Made by a program: the position numbers and the translations under genes
The notes under the pieces: generated by a model
Told to the model about the DNA's origin: nothing
What the model saw: the letters and a program-made list of their open reading frames with translations, nothing else
The model's database searches: none
Shown: positions 16,892-24,786 of the stretch, in pieces
Position numbering within the stretch: the first letter of the stretch is position 1
Layout of the letters: every line of letters starts with the position of its first letter
NCBI RefSeq assembly: GCF_014204795.1
Contig: NZ_JACHMB010000001.1
Coordinates: 1,736,001-1,800,000 of the forward strand
Source of the DNA: Nonomuraea jabiensis
Lineage (GTDB): Bacteria > Actinomycetota > Actinomycetes > Streptosporangiales > Streptosporangiaceae
DNA length: 64,000 nt
Direction: 5' to 3'

Positions 16892-17413
16892 TCAGGAATT
16901 GACGTCGGGTCCCGCGGAGCGAACGCGGTCGACGTGCTGGAGCGCGTCCCGCAGGTCGGCGAGCCAGGTGTCGGTGTGCTTGCCGACCAGACGTACGCAC
17001 CAGGCGAGCGCGTCGCTGCGGCTCCTGGCCACTCCGGCGGCCACGAGCGTGTCCAGCACCTGCCGCTCCGTCTGGCGCAGGCGGGTCATCACGGGCACGG
17101 AGAGTGTGGTGAACATCACAGTCTCGCCACCGCAGACCACGCCCCAGGACACCTTCTGCCGGAACTTGCGCTCGGCCTCCCGGGCGATCTCGATCCGCCG
17201 CTCGCGCGTCTCCTCCCTGAACCTCCTGGCCAGCCCCTCGACCAGAGCGGCCCGCTCCGCCTCGGGCACGTCGTCCGGGGGGTCGGGGAGGGTGCCGAGC
17301 ACGGCGATCTCCTCGCGGTCCCTGACGATCTCGGGCGCGCCGGTGAACCAGCCTTCGGGTAGGCGTCCGCTGAACCAGCCGTGAATCTGGGCGGTGTCGT
17401 CGTCTGTTGTCAT
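16892..17413 (-). CDS. probable ribbon-helix-helix DNA-binding protein
   Basis: A 173-residue protein if it starts at ATG 17413 (the frame is open 20 codons further). The C-terminal ~60 residues read as a beta strand (TLSVPVMTRL) followed by helix, turn and helix (ERQVLDTLVAAGVARSRSDALAWCVRLV). This is the layout of ribbon-helix-helix repressors and antitoxins. The N-terminal part (IHGWFSGRLPEGWF, then an acidic and Arg-rich helix) is not recognised. The start codon lies inside a perfect ATGTAAT/ATTACAT palindrome, which suggests autorepression. The ribosome site is weak (GGTGATT). The fold assignment is inferred from pattern only, and no toxin gene is adjacent. Confidence 0.6.
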   Translation of the reverse strand: MTTDDDTAQIHGWFSGRLPEGWFTGAPEIVRDREEIAVLGTLPDPPDDVPEAERAALVEGLARRFREETRERRIEIAREAERKFRQKVSWGVVCGGETVMFTTLSVPVMTRLRQTERQVLDTLVAAGVARSRSDALAWCVRLVGKHTDTWLADLRDALQHVDRVRSAGPDVNS

Positions 17414-17429
17414 GTAATCACCATTACAT
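17412..17429. promoter_or_regulatory. palindromic operator over the start codon
   Basis: ATGTAAT (17412-17418), a 4-base spacer, then ATTACAT (17423-17429) form a perfect inverted repeat. It covers the ATG and ribosome-binding region of the probable ribbon-helix-helix gene, where binding of its own product would block expression. Confidence 0.5.
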
Positions 17430-17587
17430 AGTTGCACCTGAAATGCACGCCTCTTGGCGCCACGTTTACGCACCCCACGGCCCTCTTGCGCCTCCTGGCC
17501 CCCGTCGGCCGCATCCGCCTCACGGGGCTGCGCCGGGCGGACACTCGCAGGGTCCAGCGGAGTCGGCGAGGCTGAGCGGGCGTGGAT

Positions 17588-17748
17588 GAGCGGGCGGCGG
17601 CGCTGAGCAAGCGCATGGGCTCAGCGGGGCCAGCGGGGTCGGCGGGACGCGGCTGGCGGGGCGAGCGAGCGAACCGGGCGAGCGGGCCGGGCTGGCGCGG
17701 CGAGCGGGCCGGGCGAGCGGCTAGCGGGGCGAGCGGGGGGTTAGCGGA
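17588..17748. repeat. degenerate GAGCGGG-type low-complexity tract
   Basis: About 160 bp of strongly G-skewed sequence made of imperfect GCGGG and GAGCGGGC units. It lies directly behind the NlpC/P60 gene. A 76-codon frame through it has only low-complexity Gly/Ala/Arg sequence and is not taken as a gene. The tract could form G-rich secondary structure or act as a slippage-prone spacer. Confidence 0.6.
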
Positions 17749-18898
17749 CCTTGGCGGCGGCGACTGGGCTTACGCGGACGACGCCTGCCAGGTTGCGGGT
17801 GTGTACGGGTGAGATCTTGACGACGTCGCCGGTGCGCGGCGCCTGGATCATCTTCCCGTTGCCCCAATAAATCGCTACGTGGGAGATGTAGTCGGGATTG
17901 GTCGGGTCAAGGCGCCAGAAGATCAGATCCCCCGGCTGCGCCTGCGACAGCGGAACCTGCGGCCCCGTCACCCACTGCTGATGCGTCACCCGGGGCATCC
18001 GTACCCCCGCCTGGGCGAAGGCCCACTGGACCAGACCGGAGCAGTCGAAGGTGTCGGGCCCCTCGGCGCCCCACACGTACGGCCGGCCGAGCTTGGAGGC
18101 GGCGGCCTTCAGCGCCACGGTGATCTGCTCGCCCGTCATGAACGACCCGGAAGTCCAGGTACGGGTCGGGGTCTGCGGCTGCGGGAGCACCGGGTTGACC
18201 ATGGCCACCTGCGTGCCCTTGGGCAGCCGCCGGAGGATGGCCTTGCGCAGAGTCTCCGAGTTGGTGTCGGGGGCGCTCACGATGAGGGCGTTGTCGTGCG
18301 GCAGCCCCAAGGTCCGCCCCACGCTCTTGGACACGACGGCGTCCACCGCGCCGAACCCGGTGGTGGCGTACGCGCCGATGCGGAGCGTCCCGGCCGGGCT
18401 TGCCACGCGCCGGTGGAGCGCGAGCCCGCCGTCGTTGCCGAGCACGAACGAGACCGCCACGTCACCCGCCGCGACGTTCTGCCAGAGCGCGTCGGACGAA
18501 GCGGTCACCTTGGGCGTGTACGAGCGGAACGTGGATGGATTGACCGCCAGCGTCTGCACCCGCTTGCCGTCGAGCATGACGGACGCCGCGTCGGCCAGCT
18601 CCAGCGCCCGCACCCCGCGCAACTTGGCCACCTTCCGTAACAGCTCGTTGGTGAACGGCTTGGGGGTCAGCACGAACAGGTTGGGCTTGTGCAGCTTCTT
18701 CAGCGGTTCCACGGGCTGGACGGTGGTGACCGGCGGCGGTTGCTGCTGCCCCTGCTGCTGTTGCGGCCGGCGCTGGGCCAGCGGCGTCTGCTTGAGCGTG
18801 GCCTGGGCGCGTACGGGGCCCACGTCCTGCCCGGACCGCGCCAGCAGCAGCACGTCGGCGGTCAGCACCGCCACCAGCGTCACCACGATGAACGGCAC
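17741..18898 (-). CDS. NlpC/P60 family cell-wall peptidase
   Basis: A 385-residue exported protein. The N-terminus is a membrane helix (PFIVVTLVAVLTADVLLLA) followed by a Gln/Pro-rich linker. A middle domain of about 170 residues (about 80-240) is of the kind that precedes such peptidases, and a C-terminal NlpC/P60 domain starts at about residue 258. The catalytic Cys286 is in TFDCSGLVQWAF and His340 in YISHVAIYWG. These enzymes cut the D-Glu-DAP type bonds of peptidoglycan stem peptides. The frame starts with GTG 18898 without a good ribosome site, and no usable in-frame codon lies further upstream after the greA terminator. Its own promoter should lie in the short gap behind that terminator. 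Confidence 0.88.
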   Translation of the reverse strand: MPFIVVTLVAVLTADVLLLARSGQDVGPVRAQATLKQTPLAQRRPQQQQGQQQPPPVTTVQPVEPLKKLHKPNLFVLTPKPFTNELLRKVAKLRGVRALELADAASVMLDGKRVQTLAVNPSTFRSYTPKVTASSDALWQNVAAGDVAVSFVLGNDGGLALHRRVASPAGTLRIGAYATTGFGAVDAVVSKSVGRTLGLPHDNALIVSAPDTNSETLRKAILRRLPKGTQVAMVNPVLPQPQTPTRTWTSGSFMTGEQITVALKAAASKLGRPYVWGAEGPDTFDCSGLVQWAFAQAGVRMPRVTHQQWVTGPQVPLSQAQPGDLIFWRLDPTNPDYISHVAIYWGNGKMIQAPRTGDVVKISPVHTRNLAGVVRVSPVAAAKVR

Positions 18899-18972
18899 CA
18901 GCTTGTACGTGTTGCGCCGCCTGGGAGGGTTGACCAGGAAACTGAGGTCCTGCCGGATCCCCGAGGCACGCG

Positions 18973-19004
18973 AAAAATCCGCCGGGCCAACGTGGGCCCG
19001 GCGG
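18973..19004 (-). terminator. rho-independent terminator of greA
   Basis: CCGCCGGGCC (18979-18988) and GGCCCGGCGG (18995-19004) form a perfect 10-bp GC stem with a 6-base loop. On the minus strand it is followed within two bases by TTTTT. This is a textbook intrinsic terminator 16 bases behind the greA stop. Confidence 0.85.
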
Positions 19005-19020
19005 TCGTCATGCGGGGGTG

Positions 19021-19521
19021 TCAGTTGCCGATGTACGGCACTGCCTCAAGGATCTCGACCGTGTTCTGACGGCCGTTGGGCATGGAGTAGGTCGCCTTCT
19101 CCCCGATCTTCTTGCCGTTGATCGCCGCCCCGAGCGGGGACTTCGGCGAGTAGACGTCGATCGGCGCTCCGCTCTCCTCGCGGGAGGCGAGCAGGAAGGT
19201 GACCTCGTCGTCGTCGCCGACGAAGCGGATGGTCACGGTCATGCCGGGGCCCACCACGCCCTCGGCCTTGGGGGCCTCTCCCACCTGGGCGTTGTCGAGA
19301 ATCTGCCGGAGGTGGAAGATCCGGGCTTCCATCTTGCCCTGCTCGTCCTTGGCGGCGTGGTAGCCGCCGTTCTCACGCAGGTCGCCCTCTTCGCGGGCGG
19401 CTTCGATCTTCTTGGCGATGTCGACGCGCCCGGGGCCAGAGAGATATTCGTACTCCGCCTTCAGGCGGTCGTACGCCTCCTGCGTCAGCCATGTGACGTT
19501 CTCATCGCGAGAGTCGGCCAC
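19021..19521 (-). CDS. greA: transcription elongation factor GreA
   Basis: A 166-residue transcript-cleavage factor. The N-terminal coiled coil carries the tip acidic motif (AAREEGDLRENGGYHAAKD) that enters the RNA polymerase secondary channel and rescues backtracked complexes. The C-terminal FKBP-like domain contains VTFLLAS and SPLGAAINGKKIGE. It begins at GTG 19521 with AAGGAG five bases before, and ends at a clear terminator. Length and sequence are normal for actinobacteria. It is flanked by the DUF4307 gene upstream, a conserved arrangement with mca in this phylum. Confidence 0.97.
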   Translation of the reverse strand: MADSRDENVTWLTQEAYDRLKAEYEYLSGPGRVDIAKKIEAAREEGDLRENGGYHAAKDEQGKMEARIFHLRQILDNAQVGEAPKAEGVVGPGMTVTIRFVGDDDEVTFLLASREESGAPIDVYSPKSPLGAAINGKKIGEKATYSMPNGRQNTVEILEAVPYIGN

Positions 19522-19629
19522 GGGTTCTCCTTGCTTGCCTAGGGGGCCCTGAGATCACTTGAGGTTACGTGTGGTTGAATTGCGAAAGGCTAACAAGTCA
19601 ACCGCTCCAACGCTTCCCCAAATGTCTCA

Positions 19630-20049
19630 CTATACGAGATTGCAGTACTGGATGTGGACGGAAGTGGCCTGACCACTGGTGTCGAGGCTTTCCTTGATCT
19701 GCTTACTACCCCCGCCAGCCGAGATTCTTACTTCCTTGCTGCCCACTTCCGCGTGATAGACGTCCAGCGCCCTGATCCGGCAGACGGCCACCCTATCGTC
19801 TGGCTTGTACACCTCAAAGGTGATCTCCGCGCGATTCGCGCTGACGACGTTGAACGTCACCACCTGCGACGGCGCCTCCGAACCGCCCGCCGTCATCGAC
19901 CACATCACGTAGCCCCAGCCGCCCGCGATGATGGCCACCAGCACGCCGATCACGACGTGGACGACCAGCCGCCCGCCTCGTCTGGGGCGGTCGGGGAAGT
20001 CGTCGGGTGTGCCGAGAACGGGCTGGTTCTCGACATCTCTGGTCGCCAT
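19630..20049 (-). CDS. DUF4307 family membrane protein
   Basis: A 139-residue protein with a cytoplasmic Pro/Arg-rich start (DDFPDRPRRGG), one membrane helix at about residues 29-51 and an extracellular beta-rich domain with Cys80 and Cys136. The segment RAEITFEVYKPDDRVAVCRIRALD and the conserved neighbourhood identify it as the actinobacterial DUF4307 family, whose function is unknown. ATG 20049 with GGGAGA upstream is chosen. Longer reading frames upstream run through antisense of mca and are not credible. It diverges from mca across 135 bp. Confidence 0.88.
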   Translation of the reverse strand: MATRDVENQPVLGTPDDFPDRPRRGGRLVVHVVIGVLVAIIAGGWGYVMWSMTAGGSEAPSQVVTFNVVSANRAEITFEVYKPDDRVAVCRIRALDVYHAEVGSKEVRISAGGGSKQIKESLDTSGQATSVHIQYCNLV

Positions 20050-20184
20050 GGCGGAATCTCCCTGCACTCCCTGAGCGTTATCCGAGACAATTGTCGCCCG
20101 CGGGGGGTGTGCCCTCGCGACCGCCCAGCAGAAACTAACCTCTCTGGGCGAGTGACCGGTCCCTACTGAGGAGACATCGAGCCC

Positions 20185-21069
20185 GTGAGAGCACCGCTGA
20201 GGCTGATGGCCGTCCACGCCCACCCCGATGACGAGTCGAGCAAGGGCGCCGCCACGATGGCGCGTTACGTGCGCGAAGGTGTGGAAGTGCTGGTCTGTAC
20301 GCTCACGGGCGGTGAGCGGGGTTCGGTGCTCAACCCGAAGATGGACCGGCCCGAGATCGTGGCGAACATCGCCGCGGTGCGCAAGGCCGAGATGGACCGG
20401 GCTCGCGAGATCCTTGGCGTGCAGCAGCGTTTCATGGGCTTCATCGACTCCGGGCTGCCGGAGAACGAGGACGAGGCGCTGCCCGAGGGCTGCTTCGCCG
20501 TGCAGAAGCTGGAGGACGCCTCGGCGCCGCTGGTGGCGGCCGTGCGGGAGTTCAGGCCGCACGTGATCATCACGTACGACGACGACGGCGGCTACCCCCA
20601 CCCCGACCACATCATGACCAACAAGGTCTCGGTGGAGGCCTTCGAGGCCGCCGGCGACCCCGACCGCTACCCCGGCACGGGCGACCCGTGGCAGCCGCTG
20701 AAGCTCTACTACCAGATGGGCTTCACCAAGGAGCGGTTCGAGGCGCTGCACGAGGCGATGACCGAGCGCGGGCTCGGCTCGCCGTACGCCGACTGGATCT
20801 CCCGCTGGGAGGACCGCCCGGCCAAGTGGCCGGTCACCACGCGGGTGCCGTGCGGCGACTACTTCGAGATCCGCGACCAGGCCCTGATCGCCCACGCCAC
20901 CCAGATCGACCCGGACAGCTGGTGGTTCGTCTGCCCGCGCGAGCTGCAGCAGGAGATCTGGCCGACCGAGGACTACCACCTGGCGCGTTCGCTGGTGGAC
21001 ACGGAGCTGCCGGAGGACGACCTGTTCGCGGGCATCCACGCCGAGGACGTCTCCCCCGCCTGCCACTGA
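20185..21069 (+). CDS. mca: mycothiol S-conjugate amidase
   Basis: A 294-residue zinc amidase that cleaves mycothiol S-conjugates into a mercapturic acid and GlcN-Ins, the detoxification route of actinobacteria. The zinc motif VHAHPDDES (His13, Asp16) and the later GGYPHPDHIMTN are typical of the PIG-L fold, and LTGGERGSVLNP and the C-terminal ..DDLFAGI.. region match Mca rather than the deacetylase MshB. Start is GTG 20185 with GAGGAGA about 11 bases upstream. The next gene is a very small membrane protein that commonly follows mca. This gene is direct evidence for mycothiol in the host. Confidence 0.95.
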   Translation: MRAPLRLMAVHAHPDDESSKGAATMARYVREGVEVLVCTLTGGERGSVLNPKMDRPEIVANIAAVRKAEMDRAREILGVQQRFMGFIDSGLPENEDEALPEGCFAVQKLEDASAPLVAAVREFRPHVIITYDDDGGYPHPDHIMTNKVSVEAFEAAGDPDRYPGTGDPWQPLKLYYQMGFTKERFEALHEAMTERGLGSPYADWISRWEDRPAKWPVTTRVPCGDYFEIRDQALIAHATQIDPDSWWFVCPRELQQEIWPTEDYHLARSLVDTELPEDDLFAGIHAEDVSPACH

Positions 21070-21103
21070 CGGGACCACGCTCCCCCAGTGGCAGACTGGA
21101 ACT

Positions 21104-21268
21104 GTGAACGTTCTAGCAGCAGGTGATGTGAGTCCGGGCCTGCTCGGCTTCGTCGTCGTGGCCTTCCTCGGCTTTGCCCTCTACTTCCTGGTCAAGTCGA
21201 TGAACAAGCAGATGTCGAAGATCCAGGTCCCCCACGAGGGCGACGTGGACGACAAGAAGGCCGAGTAG
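21104..21268 (+). CDS. 54-residue conserved membrane protein behind mca
   Basis: A very short gene starting at GTG 21104. It has an N-terminal membrane helix (LLGFVVVAFLGFALYFLV, about residues 13-30) and then a basic and polar tail (KSMNKQMSKIQVP ... DDKKAE). Its stop is followed immediately by the ATG of the GNAT gene, so the two are translated together. Small proteins of this type sit behind mca in many actinobacteria and are often missed by gene callers. The function is unknown; a membrane adaptor is possible. Confidence 0.8.
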   Translation: MNVLAAGDVSPGLLGFVVVAFLGFALYFLVKSMNKQMSKIQVPHEGDVDDKKAE

Positions 21269-21565
21269 ATGCCGATCGAAGTTGTCGACAACTCGACGGA
21301 GAGCCGGTTCGAGGTGCTCGTGGACGGCAAGGTCGCCGGGTTCGCCGACTACCGGCTGCTGCCCACGAAGATCGTCTTCACGCACACCGAGGTCCTGCCC
21401 GCGTACGAGGGGCAGGGGCTGGCGAGCAGGCTGGTCGCGTTCGCGCTCCAGGCGAGCGCCGACACCGGCCTGCGCGTCGTGCCGCTCTGCCCCTACGTGG
21501 CGAAGTACATCAAGCGCCACCCCGAGTTCCAGCACCTGGTCGACAGCTCATTCGGCAGCGGGTGA
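21269..21565 (+). CDS. small GNAT-fold N-acetyltransferase
   Basis: A 98-residue protein of the short GCN5-related family (YjdJ-like). The acetyl-CoA-binding segment is VLPAYEGQGLASRLVAFAL, and the end (PLCPYVAKYIKRHPEFQHLV) is the typical tail of this subgroup. Length is normal for the subgroup. It begins directly after the stop of the 54-residue membrane protein. Its 3' end overlaps the convergent hypothetical gene by 18 bp. The acceptor is unknown. Confidence 0.88.
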   Translation: MPIEVVDNSTESRFEVLVDGKVAGFADYRLLPTKIVFTHTEVLPAYEGQGLASRLVAFALQASADTGLRVVPLCPYVAKYIKRHPEFQHLVDSSFGSG

Positions 21566-22702
21566 CCACGCGCGTTCCAGCGCCTTGGGCAGGCCCCACC
21601 AGCCCAGCGGGGTGAGCACCTCGTCCTTGTCGACGATGCCGAGATAGCCCCACAGGCTCACCACCGAGCCGAAGAGGCTCTCGGTCGCGTTGAGATCGTC
21701 GGTGTCCTGCTCGTCGACGTCGATGTCCTCCGACTCGGCGATGAGGCGCGCCATCCGCTCGGGCGAGGCCAGCACCCCCGGCCCCAGCCTCACCAGCGCC
21801 GCCACCCCGGCCAGCCAGTCGGCGTGCTGGATCGCGCAGAGGTTGGCCAGCGTCGCGTCCTCCAGGGTGAGCTCCCCGTCCAGGTCGGTGAACTCCTCCA
21901 GCAGGTCCCCGCTCTCCGACAGGTCCGAGATCGGCCCCGCGATGCCCGCCGCCACCGCCAGCCACAGCTCGCCGTCGTCGTCCGGCATCGGGCCGTCCTC
22001 GAACCCGGCGCAGGCCCGCAGCACGTTGGCGGGGTAGCCGGGCAGGGCGAGCAGCGCGCGCAGGCGCGCCGCCGCCGCGTCCAGCTCCCCGGCGGGCAGC
22101 TCGGGCCGCGCGGGCAGGCCGGCGAGGATCCGCCGCAGCTCCGCCAGCGCGAACGCCTCCTCCTCGTCCCAGATCGCGAACGACTCCTCGTCCAGCTCGT
22201 CGCTCACCGCGAACCCGGGCACCCTCCCGTCGGCCAGCGGCGTGGACAGCCAGCGCTCCTGCAGCTCCTCGTACGCGCTGCGGGCCGCCCGGTCGCCCGC
22301 CGCCAGCGCGTCGGGGTCGATCTCACCGGCCTCGACCCGTTCCTCCAGGTACGCGACCAACCGGCCGAACATCTCCGCCGCCACGGGCCCGCGCTCGTCC
22401 TCCTCCGGCCAGACGAAGTAGCTGGGCGTCATGAGGATCGGCTCGGTACCGGTGGACTCGACCCAGCGCTGCACGTCGCCGACCGTGGCGACACCCGACT
22501 CGATCGAGCTGAGCGTGGCCTTGGCGGACTCCCAGAACGGGCGGGAGAGGGGGTTGCCCGCCGCCATCATCGCGCGCCGCAGGTCGGGCAGCGCCACCAG
22601 CGCCACCCCTGAGGGGACGGCCAGCAGGGCGCGTGCCACGTCTCTGCGGGTGAGGGCGCCGACGGGGCGATCGGCGTGTGCGCAGACGAAGTCCATATCC
22701 AC
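21548..22702 (-). CDS. hypothetical acidic protein
   Basis: A 384-residue acidic soluble protein not recognised as a named family. The N-terminus (LTRRDVARALLAVPSGV) looks helical, and the middle is rich in Glu and Asp. The C-terminal part (LFGSVVSLWGYLGIVDKDEVLTPLGWWGLPKALE) has the pattern of a winged-helix-like module seen at the end of uncharacterised actinobacterial proteins. No signal peptide or membrane segment is seen. The longest frame starts at GTG 22702; ATG 22696 is better placed behind AGGG. It is divergent from the DUF255 gene. The role is unknown. Confidence 0.72.
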   Translation of the reverse strand: MDMDFVCAHADRPVGALTRRDVARALLAVPSGVALVALPDLRRAMMAAGNPLSRPFWESAKATLSSIESGVATVGDVQRWVESTGTEPILMTPSYFVWPEEDERGPVAAEMFGRLVAYLEERVEAGEIDPDALAAGDRAARSAYEELQERWLSTPLADGRVPGFAVSDELDEESFAIWDEEEAFALAELRRILAGLPARPELPAGELDAAAARLRALLALPGYPANVLRACAGFEDGPMPDDDGELWLAVAAGIAGPISDLSESGDLLEEFTDLDGELTLEDATLANLCAIQHADWLAGVAALVRLGPGVLASPERMARLIAESEDIDVDEQDTDDLNATESLFGSVVSLWGYLGIVDKDEVLTPLGWWGLPKALERAWSPAAE

Positions 22703-22833
22703 GCCCTGTAACCTACGCCGTCCCGGCCTCCCCAGTCAGCCGCCCCCCGCTGAGGTCCTTCTGTGAGGGGGTACGCCCGCGACGCCGGAGGCGGCGGCGT
22801 GGGGGCGGACTAGGCTGATCGGGGGAGGTCCTG

Positions 22834-24786
22834 ATGAACCGGTTGAAAGACGCCACGAGCCCCTACCTGTTGCAGCATGCGGACAACCCCGTGGACTGGC
22901 ACCCGTGGGGCGAGGAGGCCTTCGCGGAGGCCAGGCGGCGCGACGTGCCGCTGCTGATCAGCGTCGGTTACTCGGCGTGTCACTGGTGTCACGTGATGGC
23001 GCACGAGAGTTTCGAGGACACCGCCACCGCGCGCCTCATGAACGAGCACTTCGTCAACATCAAGGTCGACCGCGAGGAGCGGCCGGACGTGGACGCCGTC
23101 TACATGGGCGCCACCCAGGCCATGACGCGCCAGGGCGGCTGGCCGATGACGGTGTTCGCGACCCCGGAGGGCCACCCGTTCTACTGCGGCACCTACTTCC
23201 CGCGCCCCCACTTCCAGCGCCTGCTCACCGAGGTGCACAACGTGTGGGTCGGCGACCGCCAGTCCGTGCTGCAGCAGGGCGCCAAGGTGGTGGAGGCGCT
23301 CAACACCAACACCACGCTGCCCAGCGGGGCCGTGCCCCAGGAGGAGACGCTGACGCTGGCGGCGCGGAACCTGCGCCAGGAGTTCGACGCCGTCAACGGC
23401 GGGTTCGGCAGGGCGCCGAAGTTCCCGCCGTCGATGGTGCTGGAGTTCCTGCTGCGCGCCGGCGAGCGCGAGATGAGCGGCAAGACGCTCGAGTCGATGG
23501 CCCGCGGCGGCATGTACGACCAGCTCGGCGGCGGGTTCGCCCGCTACAGCGTGGACGCGGAGTGGGTCGTGCCGCACTTCGAGAAGATGCTCTACGACAA
23601 CGCGCTCCTGCTGCGCGTCTACACCCACTGGTGGAAGGCGGGCGGCGGCGAGCTGGCGCGGCGGGTGGCGCTGGAGACGGCCGACTGGCTGCTGCGGGAG
23701 CTGCGCACCGAGGAGGGCGGGTTCGCCTCCGCGCTCGACGCCGACAGCGAGGGCGTGGAGGGCAAGTTCTACGTCTGGTCGCCCGAGGAGCTGCGCGAGG
23801 TGCTCGGCGAGGACGACGGGCGCTGGGCGCAGGAGCTGTTCGAGGTGACCGGCACGTTCGAGCACGGCACGTCCGTGCTGCAGCTCCCCCGCGATCCCGG
23901 CGACCCGGCGCGCTACGCGAGCGTCCGCGAGCGGCTGCTGGCCGCCAGGGACCGGCGCGTACGCCCCGGGCGCGACGACAAGGTCGTGGCCTCGTGGAAC
24001 GGCCTGGCCATCGCGGCCCTGGCGGAGACCGGCGTGGTGTTCGAGCGGCACGACCTCGTGGCGGCGGCCACGGCCGCGGCCGACCTGCTCGCGCGCACGC
24101 ACGTGGTGGACGGCAGGCTGCTGCGCACGTCCAAGGACGGCAGGGCGGGCACCAACGCCGGGGTCCTCGAGGACTACGCCAACCTGGCCGAGGGCCTGAT
24201 CTCCCTGTACGGCGTGACCGGCGAGGCCAGGTGGCTCCGGCTGGCGGGGTCGCTGCTGGACACGGTGCTCGACAGGTTCGCCGACGCCACGGGCGGCTTC
24301 TACGACACGGCCGACGACGCCGAACGGCTCTTCCAGCGGCCGCAGGACCCCACGGACAACGCCACCCCGTCGGGCCAGTTCGCGGCCGCGGGCGCGCTGC
24401 TCTCCTACGGCGCCCTGACCGGCTCCACGCGGCACAGGGAGGCCGCCCACGCCGCGCTCGGCACGGTGTCCGTGCTGGCCACGGGGCACGCCAGGTTCGC
24501 CGGCTGGGGCCTCGCCGTGGCGCTGGCGGCGCTGCACGGGCCCGTGGAGGTGGCCGTGATCGGCCCGGCCGACGACCCGCGTACGGCGGAGCTGCACAGG
24601 GCGGCGCTGCTGGCCGACGTGCCGGGGCTGGTGGTCGCCCGCGGCCCCGGCGACTTCCCGCAGCTGCTGGAGGGGCGCGGGCTGGTCGGCGGGACGCCTG
24701 CCGCGTACGTGTGCAAGGGCTTCACCTGCCGCCTGCCCGTGACGACGGTCGATGACCTGCGGGCCGAGCTGGCCGCGGCCCGCTAA
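22834..24786 (+). CDS. DUF255 thioredoxin-domain protein (YyaL family)
   Basis: A 650-residue protein with an N-terminal thioredoxin-like domain (active-site-like C49HWC52 within [18 protein letters not shown]) and a long alpha/alpha-barrel domain related to N-acylglucosamine epimerases. The start [21 protein letters not shown] is diagnostic. Family members occur from bacteria to man (SPATA20), and the biochemical role is not settled; redox or sugar-related functions are proposed. The length is somewhat short of the 670-700 often seen. Start ATG 22834 follows GGGGGAGG. It ends in a 4-bp overlap with the convergent penicillin-binding protein gene. Confidence 0.93.
   Translation: MNRLKDATSPYLLQHADNPVDWHPWGEEAFAEARRRDVPLLISVGYSACHWCHVMAHESFEDTATARLMNEHFVNIKVDREERPDVDAVYMGATQAMTRQGGWPMTVFATPEGHPFYCGTYFPRPHFQRLLTEVHNVWVGDRQSVLQQGAKVVEALNTNTTLPSGAVPQEETLTLAARNLRQEFDAVNGGFGRAPKFPPSMVLEFLLRAGEREMSGKTLESMARGGMYDQLGGGFARYSVDAEWVVPHFEKMLYDNALLLRVYTHWWKAGGGELARRVALETADWLLRELRTEEGGFASALDADSEGVEGKFYVWSPEELREVLGEDDGRWAQELFEVTGTFEHGTSVLQLPRDPGDPARYASVRERLLAARDRRVRPGRDDKVVASWNGLAIAALAETGVVFERHDLVAAATAAADLLARTHVVDGRLLRTSKDGRAGTNAGVLEDYANLAEGLISLYGVTGEARWLRLAGSLLDTVLDRFADATGGFYDTADDAERLFQRPQDPTDNATPSGQFAAAGALLSYGALTGSTRHREAAHAALGTVSVLATGHARFAGWGLAVALAALHGPVEVAVIGPADDPRTAELHRAALLADVPGLVVARGPGDFPQLLEGRGLVGGTPAAYVCKGFTCRLPVTTVDDLRAELAAAR

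Noticed and set aside
17582..17812. 76-codon frame in the GAGCGGG tract
   Set aside because: The translation is low-complexity Gly/Ala/Arg/Ser sequence, it overlaps the NlpC/P60 gene end and has no ribosome site.
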